A stretch of DNA of 64,000 bases from DAIOEK01 sp963721445. GTDB taxonomy: Bacteria > Chloroflexota > Anaerolineae > Anaerolineales > Anaerolineaceae. The position numbers and the translations under genes are program-made. Of this stretch, positions 9,168 to 19,296 are shown one piece after another. Below the pieces are notes generated by a model that was given only the letters and a program-made list of their open reading frames with translations, ran no database searches and was not told the DNA's origin. Location: the NCBI GenBank assembly GCA_963721445.1, contig CAVRIZ010000005.1, positions 62,001 to 126,000 of the forward strand. The letters run 5' to 3'. Position 1 is the first letter of the stretch, and each line of letters starts with the position of its first letter.

Positions 9168-11510
9168 TCATTCTTCCTGGTATTCGTCTTCTGCTGATTC
9201 AATCAACACTTCGCGTTCACGTCCGGCACCAATCGGTGGACCTACGATCCCCATATCTTCCAGTTCGTCGATCAATGAGGCTGCGCGGGGATAGCCGATG
9301 CGCAGACGGCGTTGCAGGAGTGACGCGCTTACCTTGCGGGTTTGTTTGATGATCTCGATCGCACGCTGGATGAGTTCATCGCCGCCATTCGCCTCCTCTA
9401 CTACAGATTGTTCCCAGGGAGCTCCATTTTCCAACTTGTCGGGTAATTCAGACTGCCAGTGCTGTATGATCTTATCGATCTCTTCATCCGCAACCATAAC
9501 CCCCTGGGCACGGATCGGTATGCCAGCTTCTGGATTGAGAAAAAGCATATCACCCCGACCGAGCAAGTTTTCCGCGCCGGGGGTATCGAGTATTACTCTT
9601 GAATCTGTATTGGAAGCCACGGAAAATGCGATCCTGGCTGGAAAATTTGCTTTGATCAATCCAGTTACCACATCAGTCGATGGGCGTTGGGTGGCTACGA
9701 TCAGATGAATCCCGGTGGCACGAGCTAATTGCGCCAGACGAACCAGAGCAGGTTCAGTCTGGGTTGGAGCATTCATCATCAGATCTGCCAATTCGTCAAT
9801 TATTAGAACAATTCGCGGGATGGTTGGATTGCCCTGCTTTTCCATTTTTTTGTTATAGGCGTTCAAGTCACGGGCATGGATCTCTGCAAATTGTTTGTAT
9901 CTCTGATCCATCTCTGAAATAACCCAACGCAACACGCCTTGAATCCGTTCCAATTCCACTTCGACTTTGCCCAATAGGTGCGGTAATCCATTAAAGCGAA
10001 CCAGTTCCACCATCTTAGGGTCCACCATGACCAGACGCAGGTCTTCCGGTGAGTTGCTCATCGCCAGACAGGCGGCGAGTGCAGCGATACAGACTGATTT
10101 GCCGGAACCGGTCGTGCCGGCAATTAACATATGGGGCATTCTTCCCAGATCTGCCACGACAGGTTGACCTGAGACATCTCTGCCCAAAGCAAGGGCTAAA
10201 GGTGAACCTATTTTGATAAATCGTTCACTTTCAAGAAGGGGTTTTAACCTAACCGTTACGGTCCGAACGTTGGGAATTTCGATCCCCACGTAAGACCGTC
10301 CCGGGACCGGCGCTTCGATTCGAATGGATGTAGAGGATAATGCCAACGCCAGATCTCGTGAAAGTGAAGAGATCTGATTTACCCTAATTTTTTGTTTTGT
10401 CACCTGTCCGTCCGGGGCCGGTTTTTCAATATATCCCGGCTCAACAGCGAATTGGGTAACTGTTGGTCCTATCCGATATCCAACGACTTTGGCTGGTACG
10501 CCAAAATCCATCAATGTTTTTTCGAGAATTGCTGCCGATTGATTGATCGTCAATTCATCCATTCGGATGATCTGTTCATCCATCAGGATCGAAAGCGGAG
10601 GCAGGTCACCATCCCGCTTTATTAGCAAAGCCGGTACTTTCTCATCAGTAGTTGAACGCCTGGAGGTAGATGCAACAGGCATCGTGCCAAGATTTATCAG
10701 AGGTCCAGGCTGTCCCTCTTTTTTCTTTATGGCAGGCGGATTTCCCGGTCGGTCTTTCACGGGTATTCTGTCAAACGAAGGCGCTACATTTGTTTGAGAA
10801 TGGTCTACCCTATTAGGCGTACTGGTTCTTTCTGTTGGTGCGTTCGGATTCGAATCCATCATCGGGTTCGAAATTTGGACCTTCTTAAACCCGGAGTGGA
10901 TCCCCTTCCTATCATCCGTCTTGTTTTTCTGCTTCATCTGGAATAGGCTGGTAGTGATCACCGCGAAAATCGCTGTGATACCAAACCAGGCAGCGCCGCC
11001 AAGAAATTCTCCCACCGCACTCCGGAGCAGATCTGCGAGCCCCCATCCGATTAAACCCCCGAAACGTCCCTGCTCAGCCAGGTCAATATTGTAATTGGAT
11101 AGGGCAGCCAGGAATGCCATCAGACTGAAGAGTAATCCTTCGACCATGACCACTCGCCAGAAAAAGCCACCGGGCAGATGTTTTTTTCGTCTCAGACCTA
11201 AAACACCTAAAAAACCTGAAGCCAGGATCAATAATGGTGCACCCCAACCGAACCAGCGCCGAAGGAAGTCAGCCCAGGGAGAGAGTATAAATCCTCCAGT
11301 GAGATCAACCAGGGCTAAGAGAGAGAGTAACGCAAAAAGCACCAACAAGACACTGAAAACATCCTGACTAAATCGCCCGAAATGTGTGGTGACATCCACC
11401 ATCCGGTTCAAGCCAGACTTGAATGGGGATGAAAAATCACTCCAGGCTGTTTTCGCTGAAGGAGGTATGGAGAGTTTCTTTGATTTTCGGGTTACTAATT
11501 TGACAGGCAT
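9168..11510 (-). CDS. ftsK: DNA translocase FtsK/SpoIIIE
   Basis: Membrane-anchored hexameric motor that pumps chromosomal DNA through the closing septum and aids dimer resolution. In order: about four N-terminal transmembrane helices (residues 45-185), a polar linker, the FtsK alpha/beta motor with Walker A GTTGSGKS near residue 467 and Walker B VLIIDELADLMM, then the C-terminal gamma winged helix (RKVSASLLQRRLRIGYPRA) that reads KOPS-like sites. Length 780 is normal for the shorter-linker SpoIIIE type. The ATG at 11510 follows the S1-domain gene by 6 bases. Confidence 0.95.
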   Translation of the reverse strand: MPVKLVTRKSKKLSIPPSAKTAWSDFSSPFKSGLNRMVDVTTHFGRFSQDVFSVLLVLFALLSLLALVDLTGGFILSPWADFLRRWFGWGAPLLILASGFLGVLGLRRKKHLPGGFFWRVVMVEGLLFSLMAFLAALSNYNIDLAEQGRFGGLIGWGLADLLRSAVGEFLGGAAWFGITAIFAVITTSLFQMKQKNKTDDRKGIHSGFKKVQISNPMMDSNPNAPTERTSTPNRVDHSQTNVAPSFDRIPVKDRPGNPPAIKKKEGQPGPLINLGTMPVASTSRRSTTDEKVPALLIKRDGDLPPLSILMDEQIIRMDELTINQSAAILEKTLMDFGVPAKVVGYRIGPTVTQFAVEPGYIEKPAPDGQVTKQKIRVNQISSLSRDLALALSSTSIRIEAPVPGRSYVGIEIPNVRTVTVRLKPLLESERFIKIGSPLALALGRDVSGQPVVADLGRMPHMLIAGTTGSGKSVCIAALAACLAMSNSPEDLRLVMVDPKMVELVRFNGLPHLLGKVEVELERIQGVLRWVISEMDQRYKQFAEIHARDLNAYNKKMEKQGNPTIPRIVLIIDELADLMMNAPTQTEPALVRLAQLARATGIHLIVATQRPSTDVVTGLIKANFPARIAFSVASNTDSRVILDTPGAENLLGRGDMLFLNPEAGIPIRAQGVMVADEEIDKIIQHWQSELPDKLENGAPWEQSVVEEANGGDELIQRAIEIIKQTRKVSASLLQRRLRIGYPRAASLIDELEDMGIVGPPIGAGREREVLIESAEDEYQEE

Positions 11511-11516
11511 GTACGG

Positions 11517-12461
11517 CTAATCACCTTGCAGACAGAGTCCAATACGCTTCTTATCAGAATCTATGTGCAAGATTTTTACCGAAACGCAATCATCTTTGTG
11601 AATCAGGCTGGAAAAATCAGTAATCCCCGGTGGGAGATCGATCGTTGAGACATGGATCAATCCTTCGACGCCCTCTTTTAATCGAGCGAAGGCTCCAAAC
11701 TTGGTAATACTGGAAATTTTCGCGCTGACCACGTCTCCGACCGCATAAATATCTTCTATGGAATCCCATGGATTGTTTTCCAGACGTTTATAACTTAAAG
11801 CTATCCTTGAGTTTTGTTCGGTCACACTGAGAACCAGCGCTTCAATCCGCTGTCCGACGCATAGGATGTCTCCGGGGGTTTCAACTCTACCCCAGGACAG
11901 CTCAGAAACATGGATTAGTCCTTCCAACCCACCCAGATCAAGGAATACTCCGAAATCGGTAATATTCGTCACAACACCGGAAACGGTATCTCCAGGATGA
12001 ATATTAGCGAATATTAGTTTCCTTTTTCCTTCACCAGCAGTCGCCGCTCGTTCTGAGAAAACGATCCGCTCTTCCTCTGGAACGAATTCGATAATTTTGA
12101 CAGATAATTCTTTTTCGTTATACGCAGATAGAAATTTCTTCCGTTCTTCTTCGGTCATACTACACGGAGCTTCAACAAGATGGGAGACTGGGACAAATCC
12201 CTGGACCCCTTCGCCCTGAATTAATAATCCGCCCCTGTTAAAACCTGTGACCATCAATTTAAGGATGGCATCGTTTTTATAAATTCCCTCCAGATATTGC
12301 CAATTATTCTTTTCCGTGGAAATTAATTGTCCTTTACCGGTACCGAATTGACTCGTTGGAGATAAGAATTTTTCTTCTTCTGCCAGAATTGAATCCCACC
12401 AACTCTCGTCTACCTGGATGATCCCCTCATCCTTGCTCTCTTCTGTTGGATCAAGAACCAT
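11517..12461 (-). CDS. S1 RNA-binding domain protein (ribosomal protein S1 homolog)
   Basis: RNA-binding protein of 314 residues with three S1 (OB-fold) repeats. The first is divergent (about residues 55-135), the second carries ITDFGVFLDLGGLEGLIHVSEL, and the third carries ITKFGAFARLKEGVEGLIHVS. Repeat number and order match the short S1-like proteins of Chloroflexota and Gram-positives that help mRNA binding to the ribosome. I start at ATG 12461 because the strong GGGGAGGG site ends 5 bases before it; an upstream GTG at 12482 would place that site inside the gene. It is between the sensor gene and ftsK in one co-directional run. Confidence 0.85.
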   Translation of the reverse strand: MVLDPTEESKDEGIIQVDESWWDSILAEEEKFLSPTSQFGTGKGQLISTEKNNWQYLEGIYKNDAILKLMVTGFNRGGLLIQGEGVQGFVPVSHLVEAPCSMTEEERKKFLSAYNEKELSVKIIEFVPEEERIVFSERAATAGEGKRKLIFANIHPGDTVSGVVTNITDFGVFLDLGGLEGLIHVSELSWGRVETPGDILCVGQRIEALVLSVTEQNSRIALSYKRLENNPWDSIEDIYAVGDVVSAKISSITKFGAFARLKEGVEGLIHVSTIDLPPGITDFSSLIHKDDCVSVKILHIDSDKKRIGLCLQGD

Positions 12462-12485
12462 TTTTTCCCTCCCCGATAACACTTA

Positions 12486-14379
12486 CTAACCTTGATTTTC
12501 CATTTCCATAATGGATTTAGCTATCGTTTCAACTGCCACACGTTGTTTTCTATATAAATCTGCTTCAGACATAGCCAATTTCAAAGCCACTTCTCTCACT
12601 TTTTTCCCCTGGATAAATTTCATATCCAGAATATTGTACAACACCCACTCTCCAGTATACCGTCGATCGCCTTCAGGTTTGATTTTTTCAATTGCCTGGC
12701 GAAGGACTCCTCGTAATGCGTTAACTGGAGATTGATCCTCATCATTTAATGCTGATTGTACAACAGACATTTTCAATAGGGGGCTTTCAGATAGCTTTGG
12801 ACCGCCCCAGAAGTGCGTTAGAGCATCTTTTACCATATTCGCCATTTCAGGTGGGACGCTAAAATCTGATTCCGCCAATTCCTCCGCCCGAGCGAACCTT
12901 GTTTCTGCCCGCATAACCTGAAATTGTTGCACCTTCGGATTGATGCGTTGGATCATCTGGAAAATATCCGCTTGAAGATCACGGTTTTGGAGGGCAGTTA
13001 CAATACGATCACATAACGCCAGCAAGACGGGTCTGTCCTCGTTACTAATGATCTCACCCTCTCTTAATTCCAACCCCAATAAACCGATGAGTGCCCTTGG
13101 TTCTTGTTGGGAATTCCAGAGGGGAATCAGGCTGAACCCATCCCATTCCATAATTATGTCCGAACTCCTGGTTTTCTGTTCCCTCAACCAACAATGCATC
13201 TCGGAACTTTTCGGGATCGAGAGTCTTATTCTTACCCGTTGTAACAATCATCGTGAGAGTTGTGTTTTCCAAAGAAGCAATAAATGAGCTTGTCGTTTGA
13301 AAACGATCACTCACAGCCGCTAAAACCGTCTCCAAAAACTGGCGTAGATCGTTTCGGGTCATCAACCTATCTCCCAGTTCCGTCATTAGGTCGATCTCTG
13401 CGAAATCATTGCCATAAAACAGCCATTTTTCCCAATATGGGGCAAAAACAGTAATGAAATATTCCATCAGCAGAATGATCATGACCATCAAAATCGGGAT
13501 CCATGTCGCCAGGGGCATGGAAAAATTGGTCATGGCTCTCCGGAGTATGGTTGTCAGACCAAGAGTCACAATGGCTGTCACCGGTCCACGCATAATCCAT
13601 TTGAAGAGACGACGTTTGACGACCCGATCTGGCCAGCTTACACCAAAGAATGCAACTGAATAGGCCATTCCCACTATCAATCCGCCGGTAAATGTATTGG
13701 TTATCATTACTACAAACCAATAGGTCAGGTTATGCTCTGAAGCGAACGCGGAACCGAAAAATAGATACGGGACGGATCCAATTACTGGAGCAATGGCTCC
13801 GGTGATGAGGTATCCGATTCTCCGTCTGGTAGTTGGAGTGGTAGTCCGCCTGAATGCCCGGGTAAAGTTGATCCAACTGGCCACCATGCTCAGGAAATAG
13901 TACAGGATAAAGCTTCCCATCAGGAATTGCTGTAGAAATCGGGTGGATGATCCGACACCAGGATCAAGCGAACCGAGGAACCAGGAAGCCGGGATAATTA
14001 ATAAAAAACCGGTAGAAACCAGGTAGGTTATTCGAATTGCCCATCGTCGCTTGCCCCTGCTGGGTTTACCTGTAGTTGCCAGGAGCGCATCAGAAAAATG
14101 CAGGTATGCCGGAGGTAGGTAGACCATTCCAATCCATTGCATACGTAGCCAAAATTCTACTTCTGCTGAAATCTGGGTGGTGCTGCCAATCGCATCGGCG
14201 GTGAAGATGATGACCACGCAAATGAGGATCATCACAAAAGACCGCGCGACGCGGTCTCTTAGATTAAACCCTGTAGTATATAAAAGGAGTGAAAAAGCAG
14301 TAATGGCAATGCCCGCAGCCAATATTTGGCTGATAGTTCGAACAACTACCATTAAACCGGTCAACCAACTCAAGGTCAA
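12486..14379 (-). CDS. Membrane sensor (7TM-like plus GAF-like region), one frameshift
   Basis: The N-terminal frame (14379 to about 13165) encodes roughly 330 mostly hydrophobic residues with eight or more helices, similar to the histidine-kinase 7TM sensor region, then a soluble GAF-like stretch (MTELGDRLMTRNDLRQFLETV). The frame breaks around 13160-13172, and the next frame continues the soluble part (IGLLGLELREG, PVLLALCDRI) to 12486. It ends with a helix-turn-helix-like tail (VREVALKLAMSEADLYRKQR). One extra base would account for the break, giving about 631 residues. No H-box or HATPase domain is present, so it is a sensor without a kinase. The start is uncertain (TTG at 14379 or 14373, after AAGGA). 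Confidence 0.6.
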
Positions 14380-14403
14380 TTCCTTACATGCAAGCTACTC
14401 CAC

Positions 14404-14946
14404 TCAAATCAGAAAATGAGAAAAGAAAATGGCGATGTCCTGATTTGCGTAGAAATGATCGTTATAACCGCAGAACTCGAAACCTAGTTTTGTAAACAAA
14501 CGGATGGCGGGGATGTTCTTGGACTGCATATCCACGATGATTCGTTTAATGCTTTTTTGTTGGGTTGCCCAATCTTCCCCAGCCATTACCAATGCCGTAC
14601 CAATGCCTTGTCCCCGGATTGATGGTTTTACTACAAGATCTGTGATCCATCCAGAAAGCGGTGCCATATCGGTTGTAATGCTAATGTATGCCACCGGTTG
14701 TTTTTCCATGATCGCGACTAGAAGGGCATCCCGATGGATCCAATCCTTCATAAGCCGTTTGGTTGAACGAGGATATTCCACCTTGACCGAACGGGGCAAC
14801 CTGTTCTCCCGAAAATTAACCCCGATATATCTTTCATCTGTCACAATGTCTAATTGCCAGACATGCTCTGTATGGTAGCTGTGGTCCAAATCCATTAGTT
14901 TTGGAATATCTTCGATGACGGCAGGTCTAACTTCAATTTTTGGCAT
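14404..14946 (-). CDS. GNAT family N-acetyltransferase
   Basis: Acetyl-CoA-dependent N-acetyltransferase of 180 residues. Motif A is VVKPSIRGQGIGTAL (R/Q-x-x-G-x-G/A loop for the CoA pyrophosphate), followed by the beta-alpha unit PAIRLFTKLGFEFCGY near the C-terminus, as in RimI-like enzymes. GAGGATC precedes the ATG at 14946. It follows the gene at 14954 by 7 bases and so belongs to the punA transcript. The acceptor substrate is unknown. Confidence 0.85.
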   Translation of the reverse strand: MPKIEVRPAVIEDIPKLMDLDHSYHTEHVWQLDIVTDERYIGVNFRENRLPRSVKVEYPRSTKRLMKDWIHRDALLVAIMEKQPVAYISITTDMAPLSGWITDLVVKPSIRGQGIGTALVMAGEDWATQQKSIKRIIVDMQSKNIPAIRLFTKLGFEFCGYNDHFYANQDIAIFFSHFLI

Positions 14947-14953
14947 TGATCCT

Positions 14954-15637
14954 CTACTTTGGATTCACTTTGAGAGATAAAATGCAAGGCGTAAGTGCCG
15001 CCCCTTCATTATTCGTTACTATTAACCGCAGGGAATAATCGCCTGGAGTAAGTAAGGATGTGTCCCAATTCCCCAATAATCCATTATTTACGATCGTCGT
15101 TCCAGCCTGGATCGTATTCCAGATACTATTATCCTGCGAATATTCATATTTGTAAAATCCAAAGTTCGTGATATTCACTGTCCCAATCAAATCGACGATT
15201 CCACTAATTTCGCCACCAGGTTTAGGATCAATCCATTCAAGCTTACCGGGCATACAACCACCGCCAGCGCCCCCGCCCGCATCAAATGGTGGAGGTGTTT
15301 CGGATGTTCCAGTATTAGCCAACTCTACCGCGTCGATAGGTGTGCCGGTCGGATTCATGTCCAGAGTCGGAGTCGGAACCAACGCTAATGCCGGAACCGC
15401 ATTATCTGCGAAAGTAACAAATACAAATTCGCTCACCATTAAAAGGAGTAATAAGACCAACGAGGAGATATGTCTGAAAAGATGACCCTTTGCCCGCTCT
15501 TTTTCCATTCCAAATAAGGAACCACGGAAATCGCGAATGGCTGTGATCACCTTACGAGCAATAATAAACACAATTAAACCCAGACCAGCATAGATCCAGA
15601 TTTCTGAAGATTTAAGAAACTGATACACTTCAATCAT
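14954..15637 (-). CDS. Membrane-anchored protein with extracytoplasmic Ig-like region
   Basis: Protein of 227 residues that I do not recognise. It has two hydrophobic segments (about residues 13-33 and 55-75), a Thr/Pro-rich and Gly-rich linker (PTPTLDMNPTGTP, GGGAGGGC), then about 100 residues of beta-rich sequence. That part includes EWIDPKPGGEISGIVDLIGT and a final TPGDYSLRLIVTNNEG, a pattern of extracellular Ig-like or carbohydrate-binding folds. Two cysteines, in GGCMPG and TPCILS, could pair. Most of it should lie outside the membrane. It sits between punA and the GNAT gene; the context gives no function. Confidence 0.7.
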   Translation of the reverse strand: MIEVYQFLKSSEIWIYAGLGLIVFIIARKVITAIRDFRGSLFGMEKERAKGHLFRHISSLVLLLLLMVSEFVFVTFADNAVPALALVPTPTLDMNPTGTPIDAVELANTGTSETPPPFDAGGGAGGGCMPGKLEWIDPKPGGEISGIVDLIGTVNITNFGFYKYEYSQDNSIWNTIQAGTTIVNNGLLGNWDTSLLTPGDYSLRLIVTNNEGAALTPCILSLKVNPK

Positions 15638-15672
15638 TAATATTTAATCATTCCGCAACGAGACTGACGCCA

Positions 15673-16515
15673 TTACAGTCGAGGAAGGACACCCCGAATC
15701 ACTTTCTCCAGACGAGGCGCAATCACCTTACCAGCTTCCAGGACTTCCTCATGTGTTGTCAGAGTATTTCCATCGAGGTTCGCTTTGTTACTGATCCCGG
15801 AAATACCGAGAACACGGGTACCTCCGTGACGGGCAACTATCACTTCAGGTACGGTGGACATACCGACAGCATCGGCTCCGATCGTGCGCAAGAAGCGTAA
15901 ATCGGCGGGAGATTCAAACGATGGCCCCGACAAACCGGCGTAGACCCCTTCGTTCAACTTGATTTGATGCGATTCTGCAACTTCTCGAGCTATTTGACCC
16001 AATTTTCTATCGTATGCTTGACTCATGTCGGGAAATCGGGGACCGAACACGTCCAGATTAGGACCACGGAGTGGATTATTCCCTGTCATGGTAATCAATC
16101 CAATGTGATCGGTAATCAACATTAGATCTCCTGGAGCATAATCCGGATTGATCGCCCCGGCAGCATTGGTAACGATTAGATTTGGAATACCCAATCTCTG
16201 CATTACTCGGATCGGAAGGGTGATCAGGTCCATACTGTATCCTTCATATGAATGCACGCGACCCTGTAAAACCATCACTTCACGTCCTTCAAGGTTGCCA
16301 AAGATGATCTTTCCTTCATGTCCCTGTACCGATGATTTCGGCCAGTAAGGGAAATCCGTGCTTGAAAACACCGTCCGATTTTCGACTGAGTCTGCCATGG
16401 CACCCAGTCCCGAACCAAGGACCATCCCAACGACCGGATGTGAAGTGACCCGTTCTCTAATTACTGCAACTACTTCATCGATCTGCTGCACCGTGATAAA
16501 CGTATCAAAACCCAT
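15673..16515 (-). CDS. punA: Purine nucleoside phosphorylase
   Basis: Phosphorolysis of purine (deoxy)nucleosides to base and (deoxy)ribose 1-phosphate, in salvage. The 280-residue length and motifs match the trimeric, guanosine/inosine-specific PNP family: MVLGSGLG, GHEGK, QGRVHSYEGY, TNAAGAINP, GLSGPSFESPAD, GADAVGMSTVPE and SGISNKA. ATAAGGAAC lies before the ATG at 16515. It appears to lead a short transcript with the genes at 14954 and 14404. It complements the pyrimidine nucleoside phosphorylase at 26.6 kb. Confidence 0.95.
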   Translation of the reverse strand: MGFDTFITVQQIDEVVAVIRERVTSHPVVGMVLGSGLGAMADSVENRTVFSSTDFPYWPKSSVQGHEGKIIFGNLEGREVMVLQGRVHSYEGYSMDLITLPIRVMQRLGIPNLIVTNAAGAINPDYAPGDLMLITDHIGLITMTGNNPLRGPNLDVFGPRFPDMSQAYDRKLGQIAREVAESHQIKLNEGVYAGLSGPSFESPADLRFLRTIGADAVGMSTVPEVIVARHGGTRVLGISGISNKANLDGNTLTTHEEVLEAGKVIAPRLEKVIRGVLPRL

Positions 16516-16559
16516 CTTATGTTCCTTATTGTAAGAAATATCAATTCATCGCATATAGA

Positions 16560-16592
16560 ACAATAGGAGGGAAATCCATAATTCCCCTCCGC
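16560..16592 (-). terminator. Hairpin after threonine aldolase gene
   Basis: A 10-bp stem (GGAGGGAAAT pairing with ATTCCCCTCC with one G-T pair, 5-base loop) lies between the aldolase stop and punA. The minus-strand tail is TATTGTTCT, only moderately U-rich, so termination is probable but weakly supported. Confidence 0.4.
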
Positions 16593-16642
16593 GGTGTAAT
16601 TCCATTTGATTATAGCAGAGTTAGTGTGGTTATTTTTGAACC

Positions 16643-17683
16643 TTACCCTACGACTGCCTGACGAAATGCCTGCAAGGTTGTTTCAACCTGAGCATCTCCG
16701 ATCCAATAATGCACAACCAGCCGGAACCTTCTGGCGCCGATAACTTGCACCTTTACACCCAGGACTGCCAATTCAGCTGCCACATCTATTGCTGAGGATT
16801 CGATCAATTCCGCCAGTGTAAGGAATATCATATTGGTATATGGGCTGCCTGGATCAAGAACGATCCCGTTGATTTTAGAGAGACCTGAGGCTAAATTCTT
16901 TGCCCGCAGATGATCTTCTCCCAACCGGTCCGTCATCTTCTCGAGTGCCACAATTCCTGCAGCGGCCAGAATGCCCGCCTGGCGCATCCCACCGCCCAGT
17001 TGTTTGCGCAACCGCCGCGCCTTATGGATAAATTCTTCAGATCCACAAAGTACCGATCCCACTGGAGCGCACAGACCCTTGCTCAAACAAAAGGTCACCG
17101 AATCGACCGGACGGGTGAGTTTAGACACATCGATGCCAAAAACTGTTGCCGCATGAAAGACACGGGCTCCATCCAAATGCACTTGAAGCCCATGTTCGTG
17201 CGCCAATTCGCTGACATTTTTGGTGTATTCCTCAGTTAAAGCGACCCCACCACAACGATTATGCGTATTTTCAATTACCACCAAACGGGATGTCGGTGCG
17301 TGAACATCATCCGGACGGATGGCAGCGCGAATATCATCCAATTTCAAAGTTCCGTCTGGTTGATTCGGTAAAACATATGGATGCACTCCGCCCAGAGCGG
17401 AGATGCCGCCTGCTTCAAACAGGAAAGTATGCCCAAGATTTCCAACAATTGCCTCATCACCGCGTCCGCAATGGGTTAAGACTCCAAGTAGATTACCCAT
17501 TGTGCCGGAAGGAACAAAAAGCCCCGCTTCCTTTCCCATCCTGGCAGAAGCCATCTCTTGCAGTCGGTTGATGGTGGGGTCTTCCATAAAAACATCATCT
17601 CCCACCTCTGCTTTTGCCATCGCTTCACGCATTTCCTGAGTTGGCTGGGTTACTGTATCAGATCGTAGATCGATTATGGACAT
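16643..17683 (-). CDS. ltaE: Low-specificity L-threonine aldolase
   Basis: PLP enzyme that cleaves L-threonine or L-allo-threonine to glycine and acetaldehyde. The 346-residue protein begins IDLRSDTVTQPTQEMREAM, typical of the family. It has VPSGTMGN, the cofactor aspartate in HLDGARVFHAA, and the Schiff-base lysine in CLSKGLCAPVGS. AGGTG precedes the ATG at 17683, 11 bases after rluD. It is the last gene of the lspA-rluD-ltaE run. Confidence 0.93.
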   Translation of the reverse strand: MSIIDLRSDTVTQPTQEMREAMAKAEVGDDVFMEDPTINRLQEMASARMGKEAGLFVPSGTMGNLLGVLTHCGRGDEAIVGNLGHTFLFEAGGISALGGVHPYVLPNQPDGTLKLDDIRAAIRPDDVHAPTSRLVVIENTHNRCGGVALTEEYTKNVSELAHEHGLQVHLDGARVFHAATVFGIDVSKLTRPVDSVTFCLSKGLCAPVGSVLCGSEEFIHKARRLRKQLGGGMRQAGILAAAGIVALEKMTDRLGEDHLRAKNLASGLSKINGIVLDPGSPYTNMIFLTLAELIESSAIDVAAELAVLGVKVQVIGARRFRLVVHYWIGDAQVETTLQAFRQAVVG

Positions 17684-17694
17684 AATTCACCTCG

Positions 17695-18612
17695 TCAAGA
17701 AAGAGTGGACAGAACCTGTTCCAATTCGGATGGGACCGGTGCTTCGAATGATCTGGGGGATTTTTCTCCAGGCAATAAGATCGAAAGCCGGAAGGCATGT
17801 AGAAAATGGCGATTGATGCCAATGGATGATTTTCGAAAACCATAGATCGTATCGCCGGCGATGGGACAGCCGATAAGGGCGAGGTGCAATCGGATTTGAT
17901 GGGTACGCCCTGTTTGAGGATGGACTTCCAATAATGTATGTTCTTTAAACGTTCGCAGGGTTTTATACTCACTCACAGCCGGGCGCCCTTTATTATCGGA
18001 AACAATTGCCATTCGTTGCCGATGCGAAGGGTCGCGACCGATGGCTGCCTCTATTCGCCCCTCGGGTGTGGGAGGATGTTTATCAACCAGAGCCAAATAC
18101 ACTTTTTCAACACTGCGAGATTTGAATTGCTCCTGTAAGAATCGTAATGTTGGATCATCCTTTGCCAGGATAATGATGCCCGAGGTATCCTTGTCCAATC
18201 TGTGAACGATACCCGGACGACCTTCGCCGGCAATTCCTGCCATCTCAGGTTCATGCCCTAAAGCGGCGTGGACGAGAGTGCCAGTGATATGGCCAATTGA
18301 TGGATGAACAACCATACCAGCTGGTTTGTTTACGACCAGTAAATGATCATCTTCGTACAGGATTTCCAATGCAATTGATTCCGGAATTAATAGAGACTGT
18401 ATCGGTTCGGGAATGTTCAATTCCACCTGATCGCCGGGTTCCAGTTTGATGCCGGTCTTCCCAGCCCTGGTCCCATTAACGGTAACGCAGCCATCTTCGA
18501 TCAGGTTTTGGATTCGGGTGCGGGTAAGATCCGGGTTTTGTAAGACAAGGAATTTGTCCAACCTCTCCGGGAGTTGGTCTGGGTACAAATATCGATTAGT
18601 GGTTACCGTCAT
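17695..18612 (-). CDS. rluD: RluA/RluD family 23S rRNA pseudouridine synthase
   Basis: Isomerises uridine to pseudouridine in 23S rRNA. The protein has an N-terminal S4 domain (RLDKFLVLQ through CVTVNG, residues 15-55). The catalytic domain contains the active-site aspartate in GIVHRLDKDTSG and the later HPQTGRTHQIRLHL motif. I start at ATG 18612 with GGAGGAAC eight bases upstream, giving 305 residues and a 17-base overlap with lspA, a common gene pair. Assignment to RluD rather than another RluA-family member rests on overall length and the S4 domain. Confidence 0.9.
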   Translation of the reverse strand: MTVTTNRYLYPDQLPERLDKFLVLQNPDLTRTRIQNLIEDGCVTVNGTRAGKTGIKLEPGDQVELNIPEPIQSLLIPESIALEILYEDDHLLVVNKPAGMVVHPSIGHITGTLVHAALGHEPEMAGIAGEGRPGIVHRLDKDTSGIIILAKDDPTLRFLQEQFKSRSVEKVYLALVDKHPPTPEGRIEAAIGRDPSHRQRMAIVSDNKGRPAVSEYKTLRTFKEHTLLEVHPQTGRTHQIRLHLALIGCPIAGDTIYGFRKSSIGINRHFLHAFRLSILLPGEKSPRSFEAPVPSELEQVLSTLS

Positions 18613-19147
18613 CCGACTGTTCCTCCGTCTGTGATAAACCAGATTGGGAGACAAGTTCTATTGATTTTCGTTTTTCTTCGCGTTTGTCATGCAACCAGAC
18701 ACCCAGAAGCAAAACGACAACTCCAACCGAAATGGAAGCATCCGCCACATTGAACACTGCGAAATTTCCGACCGAGACGAAATCGGTGACCTGCCCAAAG
18801 AAGATCCGATCAAGCAGATTACCGACCGCGCCAGCGAACTGCATCCCCAGCGCCAATCGTAATACCCAATCAGAACGAGGGATGCGGGGATAGTAAAAAA
18901 TAATAAAGCTCGCGACGATCACTGCCAGTATGGAAAAAAGAAGGTTATTGCCCTGGAACATCCCGAAAGCGACGCCTGTATTATTCCAATGGACCAGGCG
19001 GGCAAATGGAGTCAACCATTCCCAAGGAGACCAACTGCCTCCAAATGGGATATTTGAACGAACCCAAGCTTTCGTCCATTGGTCAAATCCGATTAGAATG
19101 AAGGCGGGGATGATCAGCAGGTCAAATTTTTTCCAGAACAGCTTCAA
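18596..19147 (-). CDS. lspA: Lipoprotein signal peptidase
   Basis: Aspartic membrane protease that removes the signal peptide of prolipoproteins after Lgt has acted. Four hydrophobic helices are visible. The two catalytic aspartates sit in GAVGNLLDRI and FNVADASISVG, and the N-terminal DQWTKAWV motif is present. I choose the TTG at 19147 because a perfect GGAGGT is 5 bases upstream; an ATG at 19201 in the same frame has no ribosome site. That gives 183 residues, with a polar C-terminal tail of about 35. It overlaps rluD by 17 bases. Confidence 0.93.
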   Translation of the reverse strand: MKLFWKKFDLLIIPAFILIGFDQWTKAWVRSNIPFGGSWSPWEWLTPFARLVHWNNTGVAFGMFQGNNLLFSILAVIVASFIIFYYPRIPRSDWVLRLALGMQFAGAVGNLLDRIFFGQVTDFVSVGNFAVFNVADASISVGVVVLLLGVWLHDKREEKRKSIELVSQSGLSQTEEQSDDGNH

Positions 19148-19296
19148 TGCGAACCTCCATGGTTTGAGCGTGGTGAAATTGTACCATAGGGGAGTAATCA
19201 TCGATTATTGGCATACACGTCAGCCCATGATAATCGAACAACCAATACCCACGTGAAACATGCCAACAGCGGATAATCTACATTGGAGGCAGCAGG

